NCBI GenBank assembly: GCA_002433805.1
Contig: DJIW01000060.1
Span: 1-14,198 of the forward strand
Origin: Competibacteraceae bacterium UBA6584
GTDB taxonomy: Bacteria; Pseudomonadota; Gammaproteobacteria; Competibacterales; Competibacteraceae
Length of the DNA stretch: 14,198 nucleotides
Direction of reading: 5' to 3'
In this document: piece by piece, positions 6,711 through 14,031 of the stretch
Numbering within the stretch: position 1 is the first letter of the stretch
How the letters are laid out: each line of letters begins with the position of its first letter
Notes under the pieces: model-generated
What the model was told of the DNA's origin: nothing
The model's database searches: none
The model's input: the letters and a program-made list of their open reading frames with translations, nothing else
Program-made: the position numbers and the translations under genes

Positions 6711-8986
6711 TAGAACAGTTTGCCGAGCTGCATGTACAACGAGGCATTGCCGCCCTCGGCATAGCCGGCCCCGAGATAAAACGGCCCCAGCCAGGTGTCG
6801 ACGCCCAAAAACAGGCTGCCGGCCGGAATCAGGGAATCGAGCGTCACGTCGCGATAGTCGTTCCAAACCCCGCCCAGTTCCAGCGAGCCGCCGGCGAAGA
6901 TCGGAAGGGTGAAGGCCGCCGAGGCATCGTTTAGCCGATACATGGCGATCAACTCGCCCAAAGCCGCGTATTGCCCCGAAAGCTGCCCGCTCTGATAGCC
7001 GGACAGATTCAAAAAGCCGCCTTGCAAGAACAAATCCTGAATGCCCGCCTCGCCTGACAGTTTGCCGGCCAGGCGCGCGCGCGGGATGATGGAATAGGGC
7101 CCCCAGGTGTAAGCGTGAAGCCAGTGCAGATCTAGGGTTCGGATATCGCGGTCCGCGCCCAGCGCCGTCATGGCGTCGCGGAACGTCAGCGTGAAGGTGT
7201 CGCCCGAGGTGGGAAAGCTCAAGTTGTCCAGGGTATCCGCCGTCCAGCGGATCGAATAGCCGCCGGTATTAAAAGCGCCTTCGTGGGCGGATGCTTGACC
7301 CAAGCGGAAATCGTTGCGTCCGGCTCCGTAAAACAGGCCGAAAGCCAAGCGTCCCCAATGCTCCAGATTGCGACCGACTTCGACGCCGATTTCGGAGCGG
7401 TAAACCCGAAAGCCGGTGCTGATTGCAAAATCCTCATTGCTGAGGTCGAGATTGTATTGTTCGTACTTGAAATAGGGATTCAGATAATAAGTTTGATCTT
7501 CGTTGAGCGGTTGATAGAAATCGCTGGTCAGCGCGATATTGCCGCCGAGCTGGACGAAGTTGCGCCACTGCGCCCCCAACGAATTGAGCGCGCTCATGGT
7601 GTAAGCGCCGCCGATGCTGAATTCCGAATCGCCCTTGAGGTTGGCGGCGAGAAACATGCCGAATTTCAACGTATCGGAGCCGATATCCTGTTGCTGGGCC
7701 TCGACCACCAATCCGGTTTTGCCGTTTTCCCGGACCAAGGTGTAATTGACCCGCTGGAACTCGCTCATGCCGTAAATCGCGTTGAGATCGCGATTGAGCT
7801 GCTGGGGATCGAGGCGGTCGCCGGGTTTGATCCGCAGTTGCGAGGCGATCACCTGGTCGGACAGGCGGGTGTCATGCTTGATGCGGATAAAATCGATGAT
7901 CGGCCGTTCGGCTTGGGGTATGGGCGGCAAGGCGGTCAAATAGGCTTGGTACACGTCGGGCGAGGTCGACAATCGACTCAGTTCCCGCCGTTTGGCCTGG
8001 GCGGCGGCGTAACCGATGGCGATGGCGTCGGCGGCGCGGTTGAAATCGATGCTGGTGAGGTCGTTAAGCTCCGGCACGATCAACACATCCGAACGGCTTA
8101 AGGTGCTCAACTGTTGTGTGGTATTGCGCACGGTCAGAATATTGGTGAGCTGTTCGGTGATGGCGAGCACCGAGTTGAGTTGCTCGGTGGCGATCAGCGG
8201 CGCGCCCACGTTGACGGCGATGATGATGTCCGGGCGGCACAGTTGCCGCGCCACATCGACCGGGACATTGTTGGCGACCCCGCCGTCGGCTAACAGCTTG
8301 CCATCGATCTTGACCGGCACCAGCGCGCTGGGGATCGACATGCTCGCCCGCATCGCCTTGGCCAGTTCGCCGGAGCCCAACACCACCGGCGAGCCGGTGG
8401 CGAGGTCGGTCGCCACCGCCCGATAGGGAATGCGCAGCTCGTCGAAGTTGTGAACGCTGGCGGCGGGCAACGACAGTTCCTCCAGCAGCAACAACAGATT
8501 CTGACCTTCAAGCAAACCCATCGGCAGCCGCACTTTGCCTTGCTTGAGGCCGACCCTGGCGTTGAGCAGAACCCGCTGCTCTTGCTTGATGCGGAACGGC
8601 AGATCCGCGCGCGGCGGTCCGTCGGAGAACACCCGAGGCCAGTCGATCTCTTGCAAGGTGTCGCTCATTTGATCGACCGACATGCCGGAGGCGTACAGCC
8701 CGCCGATGATCGAACCCATGCTGGTGCCGGCGATGCAATCGATGGGAACCCGCATTTCCTCCAGCAGCTTGAGCACGCCGATATGGGCGATGCCACGCGC
8801 GCCGCCGCCGCCGAGCGCCAAGCCGACGCGGGGGCGGCCCCGCTCGACCGCGTTCGCCGGAGCTTGGATAAAAAACCAAAAAATAAGACCTATCATCGAA
8901 AAAACGAGCGTGAGAGCGCTGCGCGGACGTCGGAATAGCCGAGGGCTGGACATGGCATCTAAACTAAGAGGTGGAAAAGGAAGCAT
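6710..8986 (-). CDS. PlpD-like patatin phospholipase with outer-membrane barrel (type Vd secretion)
   Basis: 758 residues from the ATG at 8986. Another ATG at 8953 (residue 12) is equally possible, because neither has a clear ribosome site. A signal peptide ends near QAPANA (about residue 46). The patatin domain spans about 52-250: oxyanion-hole GGGGARG (59-65), nucleophile Ser89 in GTSMG, and Asp234 in DGG. A short POTRA-like region follows (about 361-432), then a C-terminal Omp85/surface-antigen beta-barrel (about 437-758) ending in Phe, as outer-membrane barrels do. This order is that of Pseudomonas PlpD, in which the barrel exports its own lipase domain. The likely role is a surface-exposed or released lipase; substrate unknown. 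The gene is coupled to rluE through TAGTG. Confidence 0.93.
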   Translation of the reverse strand: MLPFPPLSLDAMSSPRLFRRPRSALTLVFSMIGLIFWFFIQAPANAVERGRPRVGLALGGGGARGIAHIGVLKLLEEMRVPIDCIAGTSMGSIIGGLYASGMSVDQMSDTLQEIDWPRVFSDGPPRADLPFRIKQEQRVLLNARVGLKQGKVRLPMGLLEGQNLLLLLEELSLPAASVHNFDELRIPYRAVATDLATGSPVVLGSGELAKAMRASMSIPSALVPVKIDGKLLADGGVANNVPVDVARQLCRPDIIIAVNVGAPLIATEQLNSVLAITEQLTNILTVRNTTQQLSTLSRSDVLIVPELNDLTSIDFNRAADAIAIGYAAAQAKRRELSRLSTSPDVYQAYLTALPPIPQAERPIIDFIRIKHDTRLSDQVIASQLRIKPGDRLDPQQLNRDLNAIYGMSEFQRVNYTLVRENGKTGLVVEAQQQDIGSDTLKFGMFLAANLKGDSEFSIGGAYTMSALNSLGAQWRNFVQLGGNIALTSDFYQPLNEDQTYYLNPYFKYEQYNLDLSNEDFAISTGFRVYRSEIGVEVGRNLEHWGRLAFGLFYGAGRNDFRLGQASAHEGAFNTGGYSIRWTADTLDNLSFPTSGDTFTLTFRDAMTALGADRDIRTLDLHWLHAYTWGPYSIIPRARLAGKLSGEAGIQDLFLQGGFLNLSGYQSGQLSGQYAALGELIAMYRLNDASAAFTLPIFAGGSLELGGVWNDYRDVTLDSLIPAGSLFLGVDTWLGPFYLGAGYAEGGNASLYMQLGKLF

Positions 8987-9230
8987 TCAGCAAAATTTCA
9001 GAGACTGTATGCCAAATTTTCAATGCGATGCGAGCCCTGATGCAAGCGGGGCCGAGTTTGGACATCAACGCTTTCGGACGCTGGTCAGCGCCCCGGCATG
9101 CTGTTTTGGCTCGGGCGAGCCTGCCTCGGGTGGGAAGCGCGGGACAGGTTCGTCTGGCATCGCGTTTATAACGAGCGGGCCGTCGGTTTCACCGGAACGC
9201 CATCCAGAGGTTGCTGAGTCGGAGGTAGTC
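8987..9230. other. Divergent intergenic region between patatin and the Gly/Trp-rich peptide gene
   Basis: 244 bp with no gene seen. It must hold start signals for both directions. On the + strand TATAAC at 9166-9171 is a possible -10 box for the peptide gene, but no good -35 lies 16-18 bases upstream. GGAGG at 9221-9225 is the ribosome site of the peptide gene. No convincing operator or terminator was found. Confidence 0.4.
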
Positions 9231-9620
9231 ATGAGTGATAAAGAACACGAGGTTTCGCCAGAAGAACCGACGGTTGAAGAGCCGGTGTTGCAGGAGCGGC
9301 GCGATTTTCTGATCGGTCTGGGCAAATGGTCGAAAGCCGTCATCGGCGGCGTGGTGCTGGGCGGCGTGTTGCTGCCGGGTAAGGAAGCCGAGGCGGTGGG
9401 CTGGAGCAATCACGGTAACTGGGTCAATCTCGGCGGCGGCGGGCCCGGCTGGGGCGGCGGATCCGGCTGGGGTGGAGGGCCCGGTTGGGGTTGGGGTTAC
9501 GGTCCGGGCTGGTACAACCGCCGCCGGCGCTGGCACAACGGTCCGGGTTGGTACAACCGCCCAGGTGGTTGGTACAACCGGCCGGGCTGGTACAATCGGC
9601 CGGGCTGGTACAATCGCTGA
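9231..9620 (+). CDS. Candidate RiPP precursor with Tat-like leader and repeated W-x-N motifs
   Basis: 129 residues. ATG at 9231 follows GGAGG by five bases; the frame is open upstream to 8682 but that part overlaps patatin on the other strand. The N-terminus is acidic (1-22), then E-R23-R24-D-F-L resembles a twin-arginine signal. A hydrophobic stretch AVIGGVVLGGVLLPG follows, and EAEA (52-55) could be a cleavage site. The rest is Gly/Trp-rich with eight W-x-N motifs at Trp58, 64, 94, 101, 107, 114, 120 and 126; five are WYN, mostly spaced by RPG. W-x-N is a known substrate pattern for radical-SAM enzymes that make three-residue cyclophanes (triceptides such as those from GrrA and XyeA). The SPASM-like gene starts nine bases later. 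The inference is a modified peptide made in the cytoplasm and exported by Tat. Alternatively it is an unmodified Gly-rich exported structural protein. Confidence 0.65.
   Translation: MSDKEHEVSPEEPTVEEPVLQERRDFLIGLGKWSKAVIGGVVLGGVLLPGKEAEAVGWSNHGNWVNLGGGGPGWGGGSGWGGGPGWGWGYGPGWYNRRRRWHNGPGWYNRPGGWYNRPGWYNRPGWYNR
9510..9620 (+). repeat. WYNR-encoding repeats in the peptide gene
   Basis: TGGTACAA(C/T)CG recurs five times. The last two units are an exact 18-base tandem repeat (9580-9597 and 9598-9615) encoding R-P-G-W-Y-N. Earlier units differ at third codon positions and in spacer length. This fits growth by duplication followed by drift with the WYN residues kept. Confidence 0.85.
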
Positions 9621-9629
9621 TCGCGCGCG

Positions 9630-10457
9630 ATGGACGAGAGGCTTTACCACATACCGCAAACGCGCCTGTCAACGGCGTGGCCGGGGCGGCTGGTCGTCCG
9701 CGCCAGCGATCCGGTCGCGCTGGTCGAGGCGCTGGCTTCGGAAACGAATCCCGAGCGGATCGTCGCCGTCCGACTGCCGCTGTCCGCCGATTCCGAGCCG
9801 CTGAACGCCGGCGCGCCGGGCTTGCCGGTCGAGCTGGTGCTGGACGATCCCGCCAGCGAATATCCGTTGCTGTACCAGCATGCCAATCTGCTCGATAACC
9901 ATCCGGTGCGCGCGGTGGTGCCGGTGCGGCCCGGTTTCGGCAAAGCGGTCAAGACCGCGATCGCCCTGGATTTCGCGGTGCGCCTGGAGATCGGACAGCC
10001 CGAACCCGCCGCAATCGACGAATTGTTGGCGGTTTTGGATTTCTATCTGCACCAGCCGACGGTTGCCCAATCGATCGAGTTTTTCCACAGCGCGCTGCTC
10101 GGTTTTTATCACCAAGAACCGCTGCCGCTGTGGGTGGTGATGGAGGAGGAGCCGCAGGCGTTGCGTTATATCGCCGACGGCGGCGCGGAGTCGCGCTACG
10201 GTCGGTTGGCGGCGCTCGATCTTGATGCGGGCGTCGCGCCCGATGCGGATTTGGAGGTCTGGATCGAGCAGGTGTTGGCGACCGATCCAGAATGCCGCAA
10301 CTGTGAATTTTTGAACAGCTGCGGCGGTTACTTCAAATGGCCGCGTCAGGATTATGATTGCGCCGGGATCAAGCGCGTGTTCGGCGGCTTGCAAAACGCC
10401 GCCGCCGAACTGCGCCGGGATTTGAAATCGCTTGCGGACGCAACCCCGGATCACTAG
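9630..10457 (+). CDS. SPASM-like cysteine-motif protein without a radical-SAM cluster motif
   Basis: 275 residues. The gene begins nine bases after the Gly/Trp-rich peptide gene, with no strong ribosome site of its own, so translation is probably coupled. The protein has only four cysteines, all near the C-terminus: Cys222-x2-Cys225-x5-Cys231-x12-Cys244, in ECRNCEFLNSCGGYFKWP. This resembles the second half of a SPASM domain, which holds an auxiliary Fe-S cluster in peptide-modifying radical-SAM enzymes. The CX3CX2C motif that binds SAM and the catalytic cluster is absent. The N-terminal 200 residues alternate beta-like and helical segments (for example AVVPVRPGFGKAVKTAIALDFAVRLEI), as in a degenerate barrel. 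It may be a partner, chaperone or recognition protein for a radical-SAM enzyme encoded elsewhere, or a new enzyme. The exact family was not recognised. Confidence 0.7.
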   Translation: MDERLYHIPQTRLSTAWPGRLVVRASDPVALVEALASETNPERIVAVRLPLSADSEPLNAGAPGLPVELVLDDPASEYPLLYQHANLLDNHPVRAVVPVRPGFGKAVKTAIALDFAVRLEIGQPEPAAIDELLAVLDFYLHQPTVAQSIEFFHSALLGFYHQEPLPLWVVMEEEPQALRYIADGGAESRYGRLAALDLDAGVAPDADLEVWIEQVLATDPECRNCEFLNSCGGYFKWPRQDYDCAGIKRVFGGLQNAAAELRRDLKSLADATPDH

Positions 10458-10738
10458 CGCCGGTAACGGCGGCGCGGCGGCTGTCGGTACTCCTGATTCT
10501 GGCCGTAAATATTGCCGACCACCGCGCCCGCCGCGCCGCCGATGATCGCCCCGACCCCGGCGTCGCCGCCGGTCAGACCGCCGACCGCCGCGCCGCCCGC
10601 GGCGCCGATGGCCGCGCCGCCCGCGGCGCCGATGGCCGCGCCGCTGAGCGTGCCTTGCTCGGTGGGCGTCATGTTGGCGCAGCCCGCGCTCAGGGCGAGC
10701 GCGGGGATTGCGAGTAAATAACCGAGCTTGTTCATCAT
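10454..10738 (-). CDS. Glycine-zipper lipoprotein
   Basis: 94 residues (or 93 from the second of two adjacent ATGs). The lipobox L-S-A-G-Cys20 ends the signal peptide, so the protein should be lipidated. The mature part is a long run of small residues with repeated GAAIGAAGG and GGAAGAVVG units, the glycine-zipper pattern of small envelope lipoproteins. It ends in an Arg-rich, basic tail. AGAGG lies six bases before the first ATG, inside the end of the upstream gene, whose stop is only three bases away, so the two are co-transcribed. The stop overlaps that of the convergent SPASM gene in one CTAG. Function unknown beyond the envelope location. Confidence 0.85.
   Translation of the reverse strand: MMNKLGYLLAIPALALSAGCANMTPTEQGTLSGAAIGAAGGAAIGAAGGAAVGGLTGGDAGVGAIIGGAAGAVVGNIYGQNQEYRQPPRRRYRR
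10587..10644. repeat. 24-bp tandem repeat encoding the glycine zipper
   Basis: A 24-base unit at 10587-10610 is repeated exactly at 10611-10634, and the first ten bases of a third copy follow (10635-10644). In the lipoprotein it encodes an eight-residue unit of Ala, Gly and Ile, so copy-number change would lengthen or shorten the zipper in frame. Confidence 0.9.
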
Positions 10739-10741
10739 CGC

Positions 10742-11224
10742 TTACCTCTTATTTTGCGTGGTCGCGGGCGGATTGGCGGACTGGGTTTTGCCGCCCGCTT
10801 TCGACGCCACGATTTCAGACCAGATCACTTCGAATATCGAGCGTTTCCGCTGATTCGGGTTCGCTTGGTAGTATTCATCCACGGCCCTCAGCATTTCCCG
10901 CAGGGTCTTGCCGTCCAATGACTGCACCATTTTGGGAATCAGGGTGCGGTATCTGGGATTGGGGCCGGTCAACTGATATTCCGCCATCGCCATGTTCATG
11001 ATCCCGAGTAAATAAGCCAATTTTTCGCGCTCGGTGGCGGTGATCCATTTTTCGCCGTCGGGATAAGGAAGTTCGGCCTTGGCCGCAGTGATGGCCGCTG
11101 CGGGTTTCGAGCCGGCCGCCGTGGCGTTTGCGGATTCGGCGGCTTGAGCGACGGGTGTTCCCATCAGCGCGACCGTCAGGCCCAGGGCGAGCGGCGCGGT
11201 CTTAAAACACGATGCTCTCGACAT
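10742..11224 (-). CDS. Secreted protein of unknown function
   Basis: 160 residues. A signal peptide is clear (APLALGLTVALMGTPVAQA, cleavage near residue 28), so the product is periplasmic or secreted. An Ala-rich linker follows. The compact core (about 50-140) starts at GEKWITATEREKLAYLLGIMNMAMAEY, passes through LDGKTLREMLRAVDEYYQANP and ends at IFEVIWSEIV, and is predicted to be helical. There are no cysteines in the mature part and no catalytic motif. The layout faintly recalls small periplasmic Rap1a/Tai-type helical proteins but is not a firm match. The ATG follows an excellent AAGGAGGAG ribosome site. The next gene, a glycine-zipper lipoprotein, starts three bases after its stop, suggesting a shared envelope role. 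Confidence 0.75.
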   Translation of the reverse strand: MSRASCFKTAPLALGLTVALMGTPVAQAAESANATAAGSKPAAAITAAKAELPYPDGEKWITATEREKLAYLLGIMNMAMAEYQLTGPNPRYRTLIPKMVQSLDGKTLREMLRAVDEYYQANPNQRKRSIFEVIWSEIVASKAGGKTQSANPPATTQNKR

Positions 11225-11271
11225 AACTCCTCCTTTATGAAAGATAACACGGGGTTGCTGGCGATCCGGCG

Positions 11272-11871
11272 TCAGCTGGCGGCGGGTGGCTCGCGCTGTT
11301 GCCAGGCGCTAAAAAGCCAAGCGCCGAGGAGATAAAACACCAGGATGCCGAGACCGATCCACAGCAGCAGTGGCGCCAGATTGGAGAAGGCGACATTGAT
11401 GATCGCGCCGGCCAAAATGAAGGCGGCCACCACGCACAGCCGCCAGTCGTGATAAAGACCGGCCAGATACGTGCTGAAGGCCAGCATCAGGCTGATCACG
11501 AATCCGACTTGGCGCGAGTCAAAGATGTTGACGAAGCCGTATTGGCCGGTCGAGGACATGATCAGCAGAAACGCCAAGGCCGTCATCACGCCCCAATGCA
11601 AGATTTGATGCAAGACCAGCCGCAAGCGATCCTGCAAGGTGGGCGGAACGGAATTCCATTGGGTATAGATACAGATCGCGCCGAAAATGGGGATCAGCCA
11701 GCGCCAGATGAACCGGCTGTTGTTCAGGTCGTAGCTGGTGTAGACGCTGGAAATCCACGCCAGGATCACCATCAGATAAAAGCCGATGTCATAAGGTTTG
11801 AACAATCTTCCGAACAAGCTCGGCGGGCGTTCGGCCGGTGTCGGGGATGGGACCAGTTCGAGTTCGGACAT
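11272..11871 (-). CDS. Six-helix integral membrane protein of unknown function
   Basis: 199 residues with about six hydrophobic helices (roughly 26-46, 54-72, 85-108, 120-142, 145-163, 166-190) and short polar ends. No catalytic, transporter or sensor motif was recognised. The N-terminal 20 residues are soluble and Pro-rich. The start ATG follows GAGGAA by six bases, a good ribosome site. It lies 41 bases after the alpha/beta hydrolase gene and 47 bases before the secreted-protein gene on the same strand. Confidence 0.8.
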   Translation of the reverse strand: MSELELVPSPTPAERPPSLFGRLFKPYDIGFYLMVILAWISSVYTSYDLNNSRFIWRWLIPIFGAICIYTQWNSVPPTLQDRLRLVLHQILHWGVMTALAFLLIMSSTGQYGFVNIFDSRQVGFVISLMLAFSTYLAGLYHDWRLCVVAAFILAGAIINVAFSNLAPLLLWIGLGILVFYLLGAWLFSAWQQREPPAAS

Positions 11872-11912
11872 GACGGGTTCCTCAAAGTAGCGGGTTGTTT
11901 CGACCGCGCGCT

Positions 11913-12722
11913 TTATAATTTTCTAGCGCATAGCCGCTCGATAAACTGAACGCTGTCCGCCAACACTCGCGCCCGCGCTTGATGGTGGGGCACGTGCGCG
12001 CAGTCGGGCAGCCACAGAATCGAATGCGGCCCGGACACGCCGGCGGCGATGGCGTCGACTTGAGCGCGGGTCGCGTATTCGTCGTCTTCGCCTTGGACGA
12101 TCAGGGTCGGACAGACGATACGGGGCAATTCAGCTTCCACGTTCCAATGGCGGCGCGAAGGGCGCAGCCACGTCTCGCACCAACCGCGAAACATCGCCTC
12201 GGTGTTGGCGCCGTGATAACGCTGTAAGCCTTGACGCAGCTCGCCTTGTCGATAAGCGTCGCGGGCGGCGCGGATGCCGGTCAGACAAGGCTCCTCAATT
12301 AAGACGTGGGCCGATTCGCTGATGAGCGCGCGGGTCCGTTCGGGATAGGCGGCGGCGAACAACAAGGCGATGGAAGCGCCGTCGCTGTGGCCGAACAAAA
12401 TCGGAGGCTCGGCGATGGCGCAAGCCGCCAGCACCTCGGGCACGCTCTCGCGCGCTTCCTGTTCCAAGTAATCGTCGGGACGCGGTCCGTCCAGCCCTTC
12501 GGAACGGCCGAAGCCCCAGCGCTCGTACAGCAGGCCCGGCAGTCCGGTCAAGGCGCATAATTCCGCCGGAAAGTGCCGCCACTGGCCGATGCTGCCCAAG
12601 CCCTCGTGCAAGAAAACCAGCGTCGGTCCGGAACGCGCGCGCGGCGGCGACAGCCGTTGGCCGCGCAGTCGCCGGCCGGCGGCGCGAAATTCGAAATCCT
12701 GGCGGTGGACGGTTTGACTCAT
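11913..12722 (-). CDS. Alpha/beta hydrolase
   Basis: 269 residues. The fold is shown by LVFLHEGLGSIGQW (oxyanion region, about 35-48), the nucleophile elbow G-H-Ser113-D-G, the acid in QGEDDEYA (Asp213 or Asp214) and the late His in PDCAHVPHH (His243). The set is complete, so the enzyme should be an active cytoplasmic serine esterase or similar hydrolase; the substrate cannot be read. No signal peptide is seen. The ATG lies six bases after the stop of the Lon N-domain gene, with no clear ribosome site, which suggests translational coupling. Confidence 0.9.
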   Translation of the reverse strand: MSQTVHRQDFEFRAAGRRLRGQRLSPPRARSGPTLVFLHEGLGSIGQWRHFPAELCALTGLPGLLYERWGFGRSEGLDGPRPDDYLEQEARESVPEVLAACAIAEPPILFGHSDGASIALLFAAAYPERTRALISESAHVLIEEPCLTGIRAARDAYRQGELRQGLQRYHGANTEAMFRGWCETWLRPSRRHWNVEAELPRIVCPTLIVQGEDDEYATRAQVDAIAAGVSGPHSILWLPDCAHVPHHQARARVLADSVQFIERLCARKL

Positions 12723-12728
12723 GGTTTT

Positions 12729-13334
12729 TCAAGCGGTGCGGTGTTCTTGAAAAATCGCCAGCAGGATGTCGAGCCGCTGCTGGGGGTCGTTCAACTCCAG
12801 CAAGGCTTGCCGGGCGTGCAACGGCAGCGGCAACACTTCCGCCAGCCGGTTGCCGACCCAAGCGGCATCGTTCCACTCCAGCGTCAGAAAGCGCGTATAC
12901 GGGGCCAGATCTTCGTTTTTCAGCAAGTCGCGCAGGATCCGAACCAACGGTTCGTGGCTGGGCAAGAGCGGCAAGGTCGGATCGTCCGGCAGCCATAATA
13001 CCTGACCTAGCAACAGCTGATCGGGCTGAATCCGGTGGCCGATCACCCGCAGGCGTTGCACGCCCAGACAGGTAATGCCGAGCAGACCATCGTCCAGCGA
13101 GTTGAAATCGACGATGCGCGCCAGCGTTCCGACCGGATGGATGCTGGTCGGTTGGCCGCCCGCTTCCCGACCTTCATGAATCGCCACCACCCCGAAACCG
13201 CCATCGGTGCGCAGGCACGCGCTGACCATATCCAAATAGCGGGGTTCGAAAATCCGCAACGGCAACACCCCGCCGGGGAACAGCAAGGTTTTGAGCGGAA
13301 ACAGAGGCAATTCCTGCGTGGCGGTCGCGGTCAT
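12729..13334 (-). CDS. Lon N-terminal (substrate-binding) domain protein
   Basis: 201 residues. The N-terminus LPLFPLKTLLFPGGVLPLRIFEPRYLDMV is the start of the LON substrate-binding (PUA-like) domain, which fills about residues 8-190. The AAA+ ATPase and Ser-Lys protease parts of Lon are absent. Such stand-alone proteins are common in proteobacteria and are not known proteases; a role in protein or RNA binding is assumed. It begins ten bases after the ubiX stop and ends six bases before the hydrolase start, so it is part of the same transcript. Confidence 0.9.
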   Translation of the reverse strand: MTATATQELPLFPLKTLLFPGGVLPLRIFEPRYLDMVSACLRTDGGFGVVAIHEGREAGGQPTSIHPVGTLARIVDFNSLDDGLLGITCLGVQRLRVIGHRIQPDQLLLGQVLWLPDDPTLPLLPSHEPLVRILRDLLKNEDLAPYTRFLTLEWNDAAWVGNRLAEVLPLPLHARQALLELNDPQQRLDILLAIFQEHRTA

Positions 13335-13344
13335 CGACGGATTC

Positions 13345-14031
13345 TCAACTCAACTCCGGTTCGTCCTGGCCCCAGCGCGGCAGCAGCGCGTGCGGGATGG
13401 CCAGTTGATCGAGAATTCTGGCCACGATGAAGTCAACCAGTTCCGCGACGGTGGCCGGTCGGTGGTAAAAACCGGGATTGGCCGGCAGAATCACCGCCCC
13501 GGCGCGCGCCAGCCGCAGCATGTTTTCCAGATGGAGCGCGGAAAACGGTGTTTCCCGCACCGCCAATATTAATTTACGTCCCTCCTTCAAGCTCACGTCG
13601 GCGGCGCGCTCCAGCAAATTGTCGCTGTTGCCGTTGGCGATGGCCGCCAGCGTGCCGGTAGTGCAAGGACACACTACCATGCCCCAAGTGAGGGCGGAGC
13701 CGCTGGCGGGCGGCGCGGTCCATTCGTCGGGTCCGAACACCCGCAACTGCCGGGGGTGGCAGCCGTAATGCTCGATCAGGCGCTGCTGGATGGCGCGCGG
13801 CCGGCCGGGCAGCCGCAGCGGGGTTTCCATATGGATGACGATCTGGGCCGCTTTCGAGAGCAACAGCTGCACGTTCCAGCCGGATTCGAGCAGGCATTGC
13901 AGCAGCCGTAGCCCGTAATCGGCGCCCGAAGCGCCGGTCATGCCGAGGATGATCGGGGGAGAGGTGGACGCTTCCCCGGCCGGACGCGCGGGTTCTAGAT
14001 CGGTTGGGGATCGCGCCGACGGTTGAGTCAT
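13345..14031 (-). CDS. ubiX: UbiX flavin prenyltransferase
   Basis: 228 residues from the ATG at 14031, which has a GGA-type ribosome site upstream. The enzyme joins dimethylallyl phosphate to FMN to make prenylated FMN, the cofactor of the UbiD decarboxylase of ubiquinone biosynthesis. Motifs seen are GMTGASGADYGLRLL (flavin phosphate loop), VVCPCTTGTLAAIANGNSDNLLERAADV, and the C-terminal RETPFSALHLENMLRLARAGAVILPANPGFYHRP. About 28 extra Ser/Pro-rich residues precede the core. The frame stays open upstream to 14157, but that part looks non-conserved. No ubiD is in the window. Confidence 0.93.
   Translation of the reverse strand: MTQPSARSPTDLEPARPAGEASTSPPIILGMTGASGADYGLRLLQCLLESGWNVQLLLSKAAQIVIHMETPLRLPGRPRAIQQRLIEHYGCHPRQLRVFGPDEWTAPPASGSALTWGMVVCPCTTGTLAAIANGNSDNLLERAADVSLKEGRKLILAVRETPFSALHLENMLRLARAGAVILPANPGFYHRPATVAELVDFIVARILDQLAIPHALLPRWGQDEPELS

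Noticed and set aside
7283..8101. 272-codon + strand ORF opposite the patatin gene
   Set aside because: Antisense shadow of the patatin POTRA/barrel region with no family resemblance.
9150..9172. Possible sigma-54 promoter (TGGCAT with TTTATA) before the peptide gene
   Set aside because: The -24 part fits but the conserved GC of the -12 element is missing.
8682..9230. Upstream extension of the Gly/Trp-rich peptide frame
   Set aside because: It overlaps the patatin gene in antisense and shows no domain, while the ATG at 9231 has a GGAGG site and starts a leader-like sequence.
9669..10454. 261-codon minus-strand ORF opposite the SPASM-like gene
   Set aside because: The + strand frame has the Cys motif, fits tightly after the peptide gene and has an acidic, balanced composition; the minus frame is Arg/Gln-rich shadow sequence.
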